A stretch of 64,000 nt of DNA from Sulfuriferula sp. (GTDB lineage: Bacteria; Pseudomonadota; Gammaproteobacteria; Burkholderiales; Sulfuriferulaceae), in NCBI GenBank assembly GCA_031291235.1, contig JARLJL010000009.1, positions 433,993 through 497,992 of the forward strand, given 5' to 3'. The position numbers and the translations under genes were made by a program. Of this stretch, positions 8,599-17,798 are shown one piece after another. Under the pieces are notes generated by a model that was not told where the DNA came from, did not search any database, and saw only the letters and a program-made list of their open reading frames with translations. The stretch's first letter is position 1, and every line of letters begins with the position of its first letter.

Positions 8599-9495
8599 AT
8601 GGAAAAGATGTTAGATAGGCGGGAATTTTTGAAATTGGCCGGATTGGGGGGCGTGGTATTTCTTTCCGGCTTAGCAGGATGTTCAAGCATGGCAAACCGC
8701 AGCGAGGGTGATGTATTTTATTTTGTTCAACTCTCGGACAGCCATTGGGGATTTAACGGACCAAAGGTCAATCCGGACGCTGGCGGTACGTTGCAGAAGG
8801 CGGTTGCTGCGGTTAACAGTCTAACGCAACCGCCGGACTTTATCGTATTCACCGGTGATTTAACCCACACTACCGATGATCCTCTGGAGCGCAGAAAACG
8901 TTTGGCGGAGTTTCGGGGTATCGTGAGTGAACTCAAAGTGAAAAGCGTGCATTTTATGCCTGGAGAGCATGATGCCTCGCTGGATCATGGAGAGGCTTAT
9001 CAGGAGTTTTTCGGCAAAACTTATTACACTTTTGATCATAAAGGTGTGCATTTCATTGTGCTGGATAATGTCTCAGACCCCACGGCGAGCATCGGCGATG
9101 TGCAATTGCAGTGGCTTGCTGCTGATCTGAATGCCTTGTCCAACGATGCGGATATTGTGGTTTTTGCGCATCGTCCGCTATTTGATCTGTATCCGCAGTG
9201 GGACTGGGCTACTCGTGATGGCGATAAGGTATTGGCATTGTTGATGCCGTACGCAAACGTGACTGTGTTTTATGGACATATACATCAGGAAAATCATCAT
9301 ATGACGGGACATATCGCACATCACTCGGCGAAATCGTTGATTTTTCCATTACCGGCACCGGGTTCACAACCCAAACGTACGCCATTGCCCTGGGATGCAA
9401 CCCAGCCGTACAAAGGGCTGGGTTATCGCGATGTTGAAGTCGATGCGCAAAAGGCCGAGTATCGCATTACAGAACTCCCCATAGTACAAGGATAG
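8599..9495 (+). CDS. Tat-exported lipoprotein metallophosphoesterase
   Basis: A 298-residue calcineurin-like phosphoesterase. The N-terminus has a twin-arginine signal (DRREFLKLAGLGG) that ends in a lipobox (GLAGC), so the protein is probably folded before export and lipid-anchored. Metal ligand motifs are in order: SDSHWG (D-x-H), FTGDLTH (GD), GEHD in place of the usual GNHD, FAHRP and YGHIHQ (GH-x-H). The substrate is unknown. ATG at 8599 has TTGGAG 7 bases upstream. It precedes the cupredoxin gene by 4 bases and is divergent from the ECF sigma gene. Confidence 0.85.
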   Translation: MEKMLDRREFLKLAGLGGVVFLSGLAGCSSMANRSEGDVFYFVQLSDSHWGFNGPKVNPDAGGTLQKAVAAVNSLTQPPDFIVFTGDLTHTTDDPLERRKRLAEFRGIVSELKVKSVHFMPGEHDASLDHGEAYQEFFGKTYYTFDHKGVHFIVLDNVSDPTASIGDVQLQWLAADLNALSNDADIVVFAHRPLFDLYPQWDWATRDGDKVLALLMPYANVTVFYGHIHQENHHMTGHIAHHSAKSLIFPLPAPGSQPKRTPLPWDATQPYKGLGYRDVEVDAQKAEYRITELPIVQG

Positions 9496-9499
9496 TGTT

Positions 9500-9874
9500 A
9501 TGGAATCCTGTTTGCGAAGATTACGGATTTTGATCGTGGTTATGGTTCTCGGATCCGGTCTGGTTAGCGCAGGCGAAGATGCCGGTACGCAAACGGAAGA
9601 ACCGGTTATTAAAATCGTCGCAAAAAAATTCGATTACACGCCAAATGTAATCAGACTGAAGAAAGGGGTGCCGGTCGTGCTTGAGTTTACTACGCTCGAC
9701 ATCTTGATGGGGTTCAAAGTACCGGATTTGGGTATTCGTACCGATATTACTCCTGGTCAGGTAACCAGGATTCGTCTGGTACCTGATAAAGCAGGGGTAT
9801 ATCCGTTTTTGTGCGATATCTTTTGCGGTAGCGGTCACAGCGATATGACCGGAACCATCATTGTTACCGAGTGA
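9500..9874 (+). CDS. Periplasmic cupredoxin with an altered CuA-type site
   Basis: A 124-residue exported protein (signal peptide about 1-24) with a single cupredoxin fold. The C-terminal loop C105-x3-C109-x3-H113-x2-M116 (CDIFCGSGHSDM) is the CuA motif of cytochrome oxidase subunit II. In the subunit II segment where the first histidine ligand sits (DVLHSW...), this protein has DILMGF, so Met70 replaces His. It could hold a modified CuA or a mononuclear copper centre, and probably acts as a copper-binding or electron-transfer protein. Co-transcribed with the phosphoesterase gene. Confidence 0.8.
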   Translation: MESCLRRLRILIVVMVLGSGLVSAGEDAGTQTEEPVIKIVAKKFDYTPNVIRLKKGVPVVLEFTTLDILMGFKVPDLGIRTDITPGQVTRIRLVPDKAGVYPFLCDIFCGSGHSDMTGTIIVTE

Positions 9875-9900
9875 TTCCAGGCTAGTGCTTGCAGCAGATT

Positions 9901-10485
9901 TCAATTACCGTTCTGCAATTCGAATTTGACCTGTTCCAGAAAACTGGCGGCAAAGGCCGCGCCGATTTTGGATTCGCGTAAAGCCATGTGCCAGTGAGCG
10001 ACGGCAGCCATGAGCTGTTCAGCAGTATGGCAACGCTGGATACGGCTGATGATTTCCATGCTCATGAGGCCGAGGTACGAGTTGGCGGTGGTAATCATGA
10101 AATGTTTTACCTTTTCGATTACTTCCGGATTTTGCGTGAGTCTGGGTTGTGCAGGTTGCGTCGGCGGCGTGATGATGGCCGATTTGGCGGGGGCGGATTT
10201 GAGATTGACGTCGTCGGTCAGCGTTTGTTTACGCGTTGCAGCGACCGGGATTGCCTGCTCGCGTTGTTCGTCGGCCAGCACGATGAAGCCGTTTTCCATC
10301 AGGAAAGGTACGGTTTTTTCCAGTTCCGGCAACGGGATGGCGTTGGCGATGAGACCGATGCTTTTCGCACAGTCCATCAGTATCAGCGTACTGCGCTGGC
10401 GCGAGAGCAGGCCGTGGTGACGCCCGGTGATTTCTTCGTGGCCTTTGGCGGTTTTGCAGTACACAAGATGCGGATTGTCAGTCAT
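9901..10485 (-). CDS. Uncharacterised protein with winged-helix-like N-terminus
   Basis: A 194-residue protein not recognised as a named family. The N-terminal 70 residues (TAKGHEEITGRHHGLLSRQRSTLILMD...LPELEKTVPFLMENGFIVL) look like the small helical/winged domain common in betaproteobacterial response proteins. A Thr/Pro/Ala-rich linker (about 85-120) joins a helical C-terminus. No signal peptide or membrane segment. I chose the ATG at 10485 over a TTG at 10539; neither has a strong ribosome-binding site. Confidence 0.6.
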   Translation of the reverse strand: MTDNPHLVYCKTAKGHEEITGRHHGLLSRQRSTLILMDCAKSIGLIANAIPLPELEKTVPFLMENGFIVLADEQREQAIPVAATRKQTLTDDVNLKSAPAKSAIITPPTQPAQPRLTQNPEVIEKVKHFMITTANSYLGLMSMEIISRIQRCHTAEQLMAAVAHWHMALRESKIGAAFAASFLEQVKFELQNGN

Positions 10486-10609
10486 GGCATCGGTATTATC
10501 ACGATAGAAGGTGATGATATTAGCCGGTGAATGCTGCAATCATGTTAAAGCGATACCGGCGCCATATATTTTATTTTATGCGCATTTCAGGTATAGTTCG
10601 GCCTTGTCC

Positions 10610-10808
10610 GCAGTGTCTGCGGGAGAGTGCAGATCGTCGAACAAATATCAATGATCTGCCGCCGAAGGCGTAATTCACCCAGAATCGCTCAGGCTCCCGA
10701 ACCGCAGATCACAGGACATCTCTGGAGAGCGGCGCGAACAGCGCCCACCGAAGGGGCACACGGCGCGATCATCGTGCTGTAATCTCTCAGGTAAATAGGA
10801 CAGGGGGG
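10610..10808 (+). promoter_or_regulatory. Tandem glycine riboswitch
   Basis: Two glycine aptamers in series. Aptamer 1 (about 10612-10716) has GGGAGAGTGC, the GCCGAAGGCGTAA element and CTCAGGCTCCCGAACCG, closed by the pairing of TCTGCGG with CCGCAGA. Aptamer 2 (about 10718-10806) has CTGGAGAGCGG, CACCGAAGGGGCA and CTCTCAGGTAAATAGGACAG. The short linker between them is typical of the cooperative tandem form. It lies 40 bases upstream of lipA and the gcv genes, so high glycine should turn on glycine cleavage. Confidence 0.95.
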
Positions 10809-10848
10809 TGATGATGGCACATCGTTACCACTTTAATATTTACCGACC

Positions 10849-11781
10849 ATGACTATCCATACCATCAATATTATTTCCGAGTTGGGCCGTCAGCCGAATG
10901 CTGCGCGCATGCCGATCTGGATTCGTCAGAATCTGGGTCAGGACGTGCATTACGGCAAGACCGATGCCGCCGTGCACGAGCATCGCCTGCATACCGTGTG
11001 CGAAGAAGCGCGCTGCCCCAATCGCGGCGAATGCTGGAGTCGCGGCACGGCGACCTTCATGCTGCTCGGCGATACCTGCACCCGCGCCTGCGGATTCTGC
11101 GCGGTGAAGACCGGCAAGCCCGGCTACCTCGATACCGACGAGCCACGCCGCGTCGCCGAAGCCGTGCTGGAACTGCAATTGCGCTACATCGTGCTGACCT
11201 CGGTGAACCGCGACGATCAGGCCGATGGCGGCGCCGTGATTTTCGCCGAAACCCTGCGTGAATTACGCGAGCGCGACGGGCAAATGGGCATCGAGTTTCT
11301 GACTCCCGACTTTCAACAGGATCAGGCTGCTGCGGTAGCGACTGTCATGCAGGCGCTGGCAGCATTGCCGTCAGCTGCGCGGCGCGATCTGGTGTGGGGG
11401 CATAACGTGGAAACGGTGCCGCGCCTGTATCAGACCGCGCGGCGGGGTTCCAAATACGCGCGTTCGCTGAGTTTATTGGCGCTGGCCGCGCAGCAGCAGG
11501 GCGTCGCCGCCAAATCGGCACTGATGCTGGGTCTGGGCGAAACTCGCGACGAGGTGCTGACCGTGTTGCGCGATTTGCGCGACGCAGGCGTATCGCGGGT
11601 GTCGCTGGGGCAGTATTTGCGCCCGTCGCTGGATCATTTGCCGGTGATAGCCTACATCCATCCTGACGCATTTGCCGAATACGAAAACGACGCGCGCGCC
11701 ATGGGTTTCGACTGGGTCAAGGCCGGGCCGCTGGTACGCAGCAGTTATTACGCAGAAGAAATTCAGCAGCAGGCACAGTGA
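10849..11781 (+). CDS. lipA: Lipoyl synthase (radical SAM), linked to glycine cleavage
   Basis: Inserts two sulfurs into the octanoyl group on a carrier protein, here probably GcvH, to make lipoyl. Auxiliary cluster cysteines C51, C56 and C62 (CEEARCPNRGEC) and radical-SAM cysteines C77, C81 and C84 (CTRACGFC) are all present, as is the C-terminal GPLVRSSY serine motif. At 310 residues it has the usual length. Some conserved stretches are divergent (WGHNVETVPRLYQTARRG). It is the first gene after the glycine riboswitch and 21 bases upstream of gcvT, so it may be a paralogue dedicated to GcvH. No strong ribosome-binding site precedes the ATG. Confidence 0.9.
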   Translation: MTIHTINIISELGRQPNAARMPIWIRQNLGQDVHYGKTDAAVHEHRLHTVCEEARCPNRGECWSRGTATFMLLGDTCTRACGFCAVKTGKPGYLDTDEPRRVAEAVLELQLRYIVLTSVNRDDQADGGAVIFAETLRELRERDGQMGIEFLTPDFQQDQAAAVATVMQALAALPSAARRDLVWGHNVETVPRLYQTARRGSKYARSLSLLALAAQQQGVAAKSALMLGLGETRDEVLTVLRDLRDAGVSRVSLGQYLRPSLDHLPVIAYIHPDAFAEYENDARAMGFDWVKAGPLVRSSYYAEEIQQQAQ

Positions 11782-11802
11782 TATTTTTAGATTAGGACAG
11801 AC

Positions 11803-12879
11803 ATGTTAAAACAGACTCCACTTAATGCAGCGCATCGTGCCATGGGCGCGAAAATGGTCGATTTCGGCGGCTGGGACATGCCGGTGAATTACGGCTCGCA
11901 GATCGAAGAGCACCATCAGGTGCGCAACGACGTCGGCATGTTCGACGTCTGCCACATGCTGGTGGTGGACGTGCAGGGTGACGACGTGCGTGGTTTCCTG
12001 CGCGGGTTGGTGGCGAATAATGTGGACAAGCTCACCGTGAGTGGCAAGGCGCTGTATTCGTGCATGCTCAATCCTGAAGGCGGCGTGATCGACGACCTGA
12101 TCATTTATTTCATGACCGAGGACTGGTTCCGCATTGTGGTCAATGCCGGCACCGCGGACAAGGATGTCGCCTGGATGCAGAAACAGGCTGCGGGGCGAGC
12201 GCTTACTGTCTCCCCGCGCCGCGATCTGGCGATGATCGCCGTGCAAGGCCCTAATGCGCGTGCCAAGGTGTGGGAGGCCATCCCCGGTGCGCAAGCAGTG
12301 AGCGAAGCGATGAAGCCGTTTAACGCGGTGGCATTCCAGCAATATTTTATTGCCCGCACCGGCTATACCGGCGAAGACGGTTTCGAGATCATGCTGCCGG
12401 TAGCGGAAGCCGAGACCATGTGGCAGCGGCTTGCCAGCCTCGGTGTGAAACCTATTGGCCTCGGCGCGCGCGACACCTTGCGTCTGGAGGCGGGGATGAA
12501 CTTGTATGGCCAGGACATGGATGAAACCACCAACCCGCTGGAATGCGGTCTGGCATGGACCATCGATCTGAAAAGCGAGCGTGATTTCATCGGCAAATCC
12601 GCTTTGCAGTCGCGTGACATTGATCTGCAATTGGTCGGTCTGGTGCTGCTGGACAAAGGCGTGCTGCGCGCTCATCAGGCAGTCAATACCAAACACGGCG
12701 CCGGCGAGATCACCAGCGGCACTTTTTCCCCCACCTTGCAGCAATCCATCGCGCTGGCGCGCATCCCGCTGGGCATTGCCCCGGGTGCCGAAGTCGAGGT
12801 GACGGTGCGCGATAAACAGCTTAAAGCGAAAGTGGTAAGCTACCCGTTTGCCCGCAATGGCAAATCGTTAATTTCCTGA
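11803..12879 (+). CDS. gcvT: Glycine cleavage system T protein (aminomethyltransferase)
   Basis: Transfers the methylene group from aminomethyl-lipoyl GcvH to tetrahydrofolate and releases ammonia. The 358 residues match the family. The N-terminal [15 protein letters not shown] and [10 protein letters not shown] segments and the C-terminal barrel ([19 protein letters not shown]) are characteristic. The usual DVSHM appears as DVCHM. Second gene of the riboswitch-controlled operon, 27 bases upstream of gcvH. Confidence 0.96.
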   Translation: MLKQTPLNAAHRAMGAKMVDFGGWDMPVNYGSQIEEHHQVRNDVGMFDVCHMLVVDVQGDDVRGFLRGLVANNVDKLTVSGKALYSCMLNPEGGVIDDLIIYFMTEDWFRIVVNAGTADKDVAWMQKQAAGRALTVSPRRDLAMIAVQGPNARAKVWEAIPGAQAVSEAMKPFNAVAFQQYFIARTGYTGEDGFEIMLPVAEAETMWQRLASLGVKPIGLGARDTLRLEAGMNLYGQDMDETTNPLECGLAWTIDLKSERDFIGKSALQSRDIDLQLVGLVLLDKGVLRAHQAVNTKHGAGEITSGTFSPTLQQSIALARIPLGIAPGAEVEVTVRDKQLKAKVVSYPFARNGKSLIS

Positions 12880-12906
12880 ATTCAGCAGACAACCTAGGAG
12901 TCATAC

Positions 12907-13296
12907 ATGAGCATTCCAGCAGATTTGAAATACACCGCTTCCCACGAATGGGTTAAAACCAATGCAGACGGTACGGTCACCGTAGGCATCACCCACCACG
13001 CGCAGGATTTGCTGGGCGACATGGTGTTCGTGGAGAACCCTGTCGTCGGCCGTACGTTGGCCGCAGGCGAAGAGTGCGCCGTGGTGGAATCGGTCAAGGC
13101 CGCATCCGATGTGTATGCGCCTATCGCCGGCGAAGTGGTGGCTGCCAATGCCGATGTCGAAGCATCGCCCGAAGCTATCAATCAGGACGCCTATGCCGCC
13201 TGGATGTTCAAGCTCAAGCCGGCCAACAGCGCCGATGTCGCCGGCTTGCTGGATGCCGCCGCCTATCAGGCACTGGTTGAATCCGAAGCACATTAA
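12907..13296 (+). CDS. gcvH: Glycine cleavage system H protein (lipoyl carrier)
   Basis: The lipoylated shuttle protein of the glycine cleavage complex. Its 129 residues are the normal length. Lipoylation is expected at Lys64 in [12 protein letters not shown], matching the family site. N-terminal YTASHEWVK and the hybrid barrel-sandwich [15 protein letters not shown] are clear. The start is supported by TAGGAG 8 bases upstream. Confidence 0.97.
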   Translation: MSIPADLKYTASHEWVKTNADGTVTVGITHHAQDLLGDMVFVENPVVGRTLAAGEECAVVESVKAASDVYAPIAGEVVAANADVEASPEAINQDAYAAWMFKLKPANSADVAGLLDAAAYQALVESEAH

Positions 13297-13320
13297 ACCC
13301 GAATAACAACAGGACTAGCC

Positions 13321-14670
13321 ATGCCATTTATTCCGCATACCGATGCAGATGTAACCCAGATGCTCGCCGCCATCGGCGCGCCGTCGATAGACGCGCTGTT
13401 CGATGAAATCCCCGCTGCGCTGCGCAGCGGCAAGCTCACGCAAGTGCCCGAAGCGATGACCGAAATGGAAATCGACCGGCTCATGCAGGAGCGTGCCGAG
13501 CTGGATGGACGGCAACTGAATTTCATCGGCGCGGGTGCGTATGAGCATCACATTCCGGCAGCGGTTTGGCAAATTACCACGCGCGGCGAGTTCTATTCGG
13601 CGTATACCCCGTATCAGGCCGAGGCTTCGCAAGGTACCTTGCAACTGATTTACGAATACCAGACCATGATGGCGAGCCTGACCGGCATGGATGTGTCCAA
13701 TGCTTCGCTGTATGACGGCGGCTCGGCGCTGGCCGAAGCGGTGCTGATGGCAGTGCGCGCGCACAAGGGTGCGATGCGCGTGCTGATGCCGAAAACCGTA
13801 TCGCCGCTGTATCGTGCTGTGGTGCGCAGCATGGTGAAGAATCAGCACATCGAGCTGGTGGAGCTGGATTACGATCGCGTCAGCGGTACCACGCCGGTGC
13901 CGACTGCCGACATGGGCGATTTCGCCGCGCTGGTGATACCACAGCCGAATTTCTTTGGCGCACTGGAAGATGTCGATGCGCTGACCGATTGGGCGCATGC
14001 CCATGGCGGCCGCGTGATTGCGCTGACCAACCCAACCAGTCTGGCCTTGCTCAAGGCACCCGGCCAATGGGGCGCGCAGGGTGCAGACATCGTGGTTGGC
14101 GATGGTCAGCCGCTGGGTGCGCCATTGGCCAATGGCGGGCCGTATTACGGTTTCATGACCTGCAAGCAGGCGCTGGTCCGGCAAATGCCGGGGCGCATTG
14201 TCGGCCGCACCGTCGATCTGGACGGCAAGCAGGGTTTTACACTTACCTTGCAGGCGCGCGAGCAGCATATTCGCCGTTCCAAGGCGACTTCGAATATATG
14301 TACCAATCAGGGGCTGGTGGTGACGGCATCGACCATTTACATGAGCCTGCTGGGACCGCAGGGATTGAAACGGGTGGCGGCAGCATCGCACGCGAATACG
14401 CGCAGTCTGCTTGCGCAACTGTGCGCGATTCCCGGCGTGAAGCAGGCTTTTTCCGGACATTGCTTCCATGAAGCAGTGCTGCAGCTGGATCGCCCGGTCG
14501 CACCGGTGCTGGCTGCGCTGCAGGCGCAGGGCATACTGGGCGGACACGATCTCGGCGCAGACTATCCGGAGTTGGGTAATGCGCTGTTGATCTGCGCTAC
14601 GGAAACCAAGACTGCCGCCGATTTACAGCGCTACGCGCAGCAATTGAGTCTGGCCCTGAACAACAAATAA
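13321..14670 (+). CDS. gcvPA: Glycine dehydrogenase (decarboxylating), N-terminal subunit GcvPA
   Basis: The alpha half of the two-subunit glycine decarboxylase; with GcvPB it decarboxylates glycine and loads the aminomethyl group on GcvH. At 449 residues it matches the stand-alone P1 subunit. [30 protein letters not shown] and [18 protein letters not shown] sequence near the N-terminus are family landmarks. It is 9 bases upstream of gcvPB. The split form contrasts with the single-chain GcvP of E. coli. Confidence 0.96.
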   Translation: MPFIPHTDADVTQMLAAIGAPSIDALFDEIPAALRSGKLTQVPEAMTEMEIDRLMQERAELDGRQLNFIGAGAYEHHIPAAVWQITTRGEFYSAYTPYQAEASQGTLQLIYEYQTMMASLTGMDVSNASLYDGGSALAEAVLMAVRAHKGAMRVLMPKTVSPLYRAVVRSMVKNQHIELVELDYDRVSGTTPVPTADMGDFAALVIPQPNFFGALEDVDALTDWAHAHGGRVIALTNPTSLALLKAPGQWGAQGADIVVGDGQPLGAPLANGGPYYGFMTCKQALVRQMPGRIVGRTVDLDGKQGFTLTLQAREQHIRRSKATSNICTNQGLVVTASTIYMSLLGPQGLKRVAAASHANTRSLLAQLCAIPGVKQAFSGHCFHEAVLQLDRPVAPVLAALQAQGILGGHDLGADYPELGNALLICATETKTAADLQRYAQQLSLALNNK

Positions 14671-14679
14671 GAGATAATC

Positions 14680-16131
14680 ATGCTGATATTCGAACATTCC
14701 CGCCCTCATCGTGCCGCTCATGCGCAAATGCCTGCTCATACTGCCGACATCAGCGATCTGCCTGCCAGCCTGCTGCGCCAGGACGAGCCTTTGCTGCCGC
14801 AAGCTTCGGAGATGGACGTGGTGCGCCATTACACGCGTCTGAGCCAGAAGAATTTCTCCATCGATACACAGTTCTATCCGCTGGGTTCTTGCACCATGAA
14901 ATACAATCCGCGTGCCTGCAACAGCCTGGCGATGCTGCCCGGCTTTCTGGCGCGGCATCCGTTTGCACCGGCAGCGACTGGTCAGGGCTTTCTGGCTTCC
15001 ATGTATGAGTTGCAGGAAATGCTTAAGGATGTCACCGGCATGGCCGGTGTATCGCTGGCGCCGATGGCCGGTGCGCAGGGCGAATTCGCCGGCGTAGCGA
15101 TGATCCGCGCATATCATGACGCGCGCGGCGACCATGCACGGCGCGAGATCATCGTGCCGAACGCGGCGCACGGCACCAATCCGGCCACGGCGGTGATGTG
15201 CGGCTATACCGTGCGCGAGATCCCCACCGACAAGGAAGGCGCAGTGGATATGGAAGCGCTGCAAGCCGCAGTAGGCCCGCATACAGCGGGACTGATGCTG
15301 ACCAACCCGTCCACGCTGGGCGTATTCGAAAAGAACATTCAGCAGATCCAGAAGATCGTGCATGATGCGGGCGGGCTGCTGTATTACGACGGCGCCAATC
15401 TGAATGCCATACTTGGCCGTGTCAAACCCGGCGACATGGGCTTCGACGTGATCCACATGAATCTGCACAAGACCTTCTCCACCCCGCACGGCGGCGGCGG
15501 ACCGGGCGCAGGTCCGGTGGGCGTTGCGGCCCGCTTGTTGCCATATATGCCGGTGCCGGTGGTGGCCAGGGAAAACGGCCTGTACCGCTTGCTGGTAGAA
15601 GGCGACATTCCGGCTACTATTGGCCGCATGAGTGCCAATCACGGCAATGCCGGAGTGCTGCTGCGCGCCTATATCTACGCGCGCATGCTGGGCGCGGAAG
15701 GCATGCATCGCGTCGCCGAGTTTGCCACGCTGAATGCCAATTATCTGCTGGCAGAGTTGCAGAAAGCCGGCTTTGATATAGCGTTCCCGACGCGTCGCGC
15801 CAGCCACGAATTCATCGTTACGTTGAAGAAGCTCAAGGACGAGACCGGCGTCAGTGCGATGGATTTTGCCAAGCGTTTGCTGGATTACGGTTACCATGCG
15901 CCGACCACGTATTTCCCCATGCTGGTGCCGGAGTGCCTGCTGATTGAGCCGACCGAAACCGAATCCAAAGAAACGCTGGATGCTTTCGTGACGGCGATGA
16001 AAACCATTTTGGCCGAGGCCTATGCAACGCCGGATATGGTCAAGGGCGCACCTTATACCCAGCCGGTGCGCCGCCTCGACGATGTCAAGGCCGCGCGCGA
16101 ACTGGATCTGGTGTGGCAGCCCGCTGATTAA
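14680..16131 (+). CDS. gcvPB: Glycine dehydrogenase (decarboxylating), C-terminal subunit GcvPB
   Basis: The catalytic beta half of glycine decarboxylase. The pyridoxal-phosphate lysine is Lys264 in [15 protein letters not shown], followed by the glycine-rich GPGAGPVGV. The N-terminus has the [23 protein letters not shown] segment typical of P2 subunits (positions about 50-75). At 483 residues it is a usual length. It is the last gene of the lipA-gcvTHP operon; no strong intrinsic terminator is seen in the 140 bases after it. Confidence 0.96.
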   Translation: MLIFEHSRPHRAAHAQMPAHTADISDLPASLLRQDEPLLPQASEMDVVRHYTRLSQKNFSIDTQFYPLGSCTMKYNPRACNSLAMLPGFLARHPFAPAATGQGFLASMYELQEMLKDVTGMAGVSLAPMAGAQGEFAGVAMIRAYHDARGDHARREIIVPNAAHGTNPATAVMCGYTVREIPTDKEGAVDMEALQAAVGPHTAGLMLTNPSTLGVFEKNIQQIQKIVHDAGGLLYYDGANLNAILGRVKPGDMGFDVIHMNLHKTFSTPHGGGGPGAGPVGVAARLLPYMPVPVVARENGLYRLLVEGDIPATIGRMSANHGNAGVLLRAYIYARMLGAEGMHRVAEFATLNANYLLAELQKAGFDIAFPTRRASHEFIVTLKKLKDETGVSAMDFAKRLLDYGYHAPTTYFPMLVPECLLIEPTETESKETLDAFVTAMKTILAEAYATPDMVKGAPYTQPVRRLDDVKAARELDLVWQPAD

Positions 16132-16271
16132 AACACCGCGGCAGGATTTAACGGCGCTGGTTCGTAAGATATGGACATTAATACCAGATAAATGTGGGTC
16201 GCGGCCCGCCGGATTTGTGGTAGATTGTCAGCTCCTGCAGTTGTTGCCTTTCCTGATCCGGATTCAGTTTT

Positions 16272-17723
16272 ATGCCTTTTGCCTCAGAAAAAACCCGGCT
16301 GCTTGGCAGGTTAAGCCTGATCCTGGTGGTCGGTTTTCTTACTACCAGTATCGCCAGTTATCTTGTGTCGCGTAATTCCATACGCAGCAATATTGCCGAA
16401 CAGGCATTACCGTTGACGGCGGATAACGTCTATTCGGAAATTCAGCGCGACATTCTGCAACCGGTGGTCGTTTCCTCGTTGATGGCGCAGGATACGTTTC
16501 TGCGCGACTGGCTATTGCACGGCGAACGGGATACTGCACAGATCGAGCGGTATTTGCAGGAAATCAGGCTTAAATACGGAGCCGTCAGCAGCTTTCTGGT
16601 GTCGGAGCGTACCCGCCGTTATTATTATGGCGGCGGTATTCTTAAAGTGGTGCAGCAGGATAATCCCGTCGACAAATGGTACTTCCGGGTCAGGGCGCTC
16701 AACGCCCCCTATGAAACCAATGTCGATTACGATTTGGCCAATCGCAATACCATGACGGTTTTCATCAATTACCGGGTAGTGGATTACAACGGCCGGTTTC
16801 TTGGTGCGACCGGTATCGGGCTGACGCTGGACGCGGTAAGCCGTCTGATCGATAAATATCAACAACAATTCCGGCGGCGGATATATTTCGTCGATCCGCA
16901 AGGTACGATCGTGCTGGCCGGCAAGTCGATGCGCGATACGCGCGGTTCCATCCTGAATCAGCCGGGTATCGACGAGATTGCCGGGCAAATACTGAATCGC
17001 ACAAAAGTGCCGAGCAGCCTGGAATATCAGCGCGACGGTTCCATGGTACTGGTCAATTCGCGCTTTATTCCGGAATTGGGCTGGTATCTGGTAGTGGAGC
17101 AGGATGAGCGCGAAGCCATGCGACCGATCAATCAGGTTTTCCTGCTCAATCTGACGGTAAGTATCGCCATCAGTTTACTGGTGGTGACGATTACGCTGTT
17201 TGCTGTGAATCGCTACCAACGGCGTCTGGAGCGGCTGGCAACGATAGATGCGCTGACCGGTTTTCTGAATCGGCAGGCATTTGAATCGGTGTTCGGGAAA
17301 ATGATCGCCCAGGCAGCCCGCGCTCGACAACCCTTTTCTGCGATATTATTCGATATCGATTTGTTCAAGCGTATCAATGATACTTATGGTCATCTGAAAG
17401 GCGACGAGGTGATACGTACGATTGCAAAACTCGCCGCAGCCAACGTACGCGCCGGTGATGTCATCGCGCGCTGGGGCGGTGAAGAGTTCTTCGTTATGCT
17501 GCCGAATTGTACCCAGCAGCAGGCGGTTCGCGTCGCTGAGCAATTGCGACATGCAATATCGACATATGATTTTACGCTGGACCAGTCGAGTCAGCCTATT
17601 ACGGTAAGCGCGGGCGCGGCGCAATATGGGTCTGAAGAAACAACGGACGCTTTCTTTGCGCGGGTGGATCAGGCGCTGTATCAGGCTAAGGCGCAAGGGC
17701 GTAATGTGACTGTTGCGGTATAG
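16272..17723 (+). CDS. Membrane diguanylate cyclase with periplasmic Cache-like sensor
   Basis: Probably makes cyclic di-GMP in response to a periplasmic signal. An N-terminal helix (about 12-32), a roughly 260-residue periplasmic domain resembling double Cache, a second helix (about 290-312), then a GGDEF domain. The active site is GGEEF at 402-406 (RWGGEEFFVML), and an RxxD inhibitory site (R393-D396) sits five residues before it, so product inhibition is expected. At 483 residues it is intact. The ligand is unknown. Confidence 0.9.
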   Translation: MPFASEKTRLLGRLSLILVVGFLTTSIASYLVSRNSIRSNIAEQALPLTADNVYSEIQRDILQPVVVSSLMAQDTFLRDWLLHGERDTAQIERYLQEIRLKYGAVSSFLVSERTRRYYYGGGILKVVQQDNPVDKWYFRVRALNAPYETNVDYDLANRNTMTVFINYRVVDYNGRFLGATGIGLTLDAVSRLIDKYQQQFRRRIYFVDPQGTIVLAGKSMRDTRGSILNQPGIDEIAGQILNRTKVPSSLEYQRDGSMVLVNSRFIPELGWYLVVEQDEREAMRPINQVFLLNLTVSIAISLLVVTITLFAVNRYQRRLERLATIDALTGFLNRQAFESVFGKMIAQAARARQPFSAILFDIDLFKRINDTYGHLKGDEVIRTIAKLAAANVRAGDVIARWGGEEFFVMLPNCTQQQAVRVAEQLRHAISTYDFTLDQSSQPITVSAGAAQYGSEETTDAFFARVDQALYQAKAQGRNVTVAV

Positions 17724-17798
17724 TTGTTCACCTGGTTTAGCCGGGTGAAGGCCATTAGCGAGTTCAATCTGTATGGGCAGGTTGCTTTGGAGATTTGC

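Noticed and set aside
10485..10539. Upstream TTG start extending the unknown protein by 18 residues
   Set aside because: No ribosome-binding site and no conserved sequence; the ATG start is simpler, though not proven.
11806..12744. Long antisense open frame over gcvT (312 codons), with similar ones over gcvPA and gcvPB
   Set aside because: No ribosome-binding site or family; the forward genes are clearly conserved enzymes.
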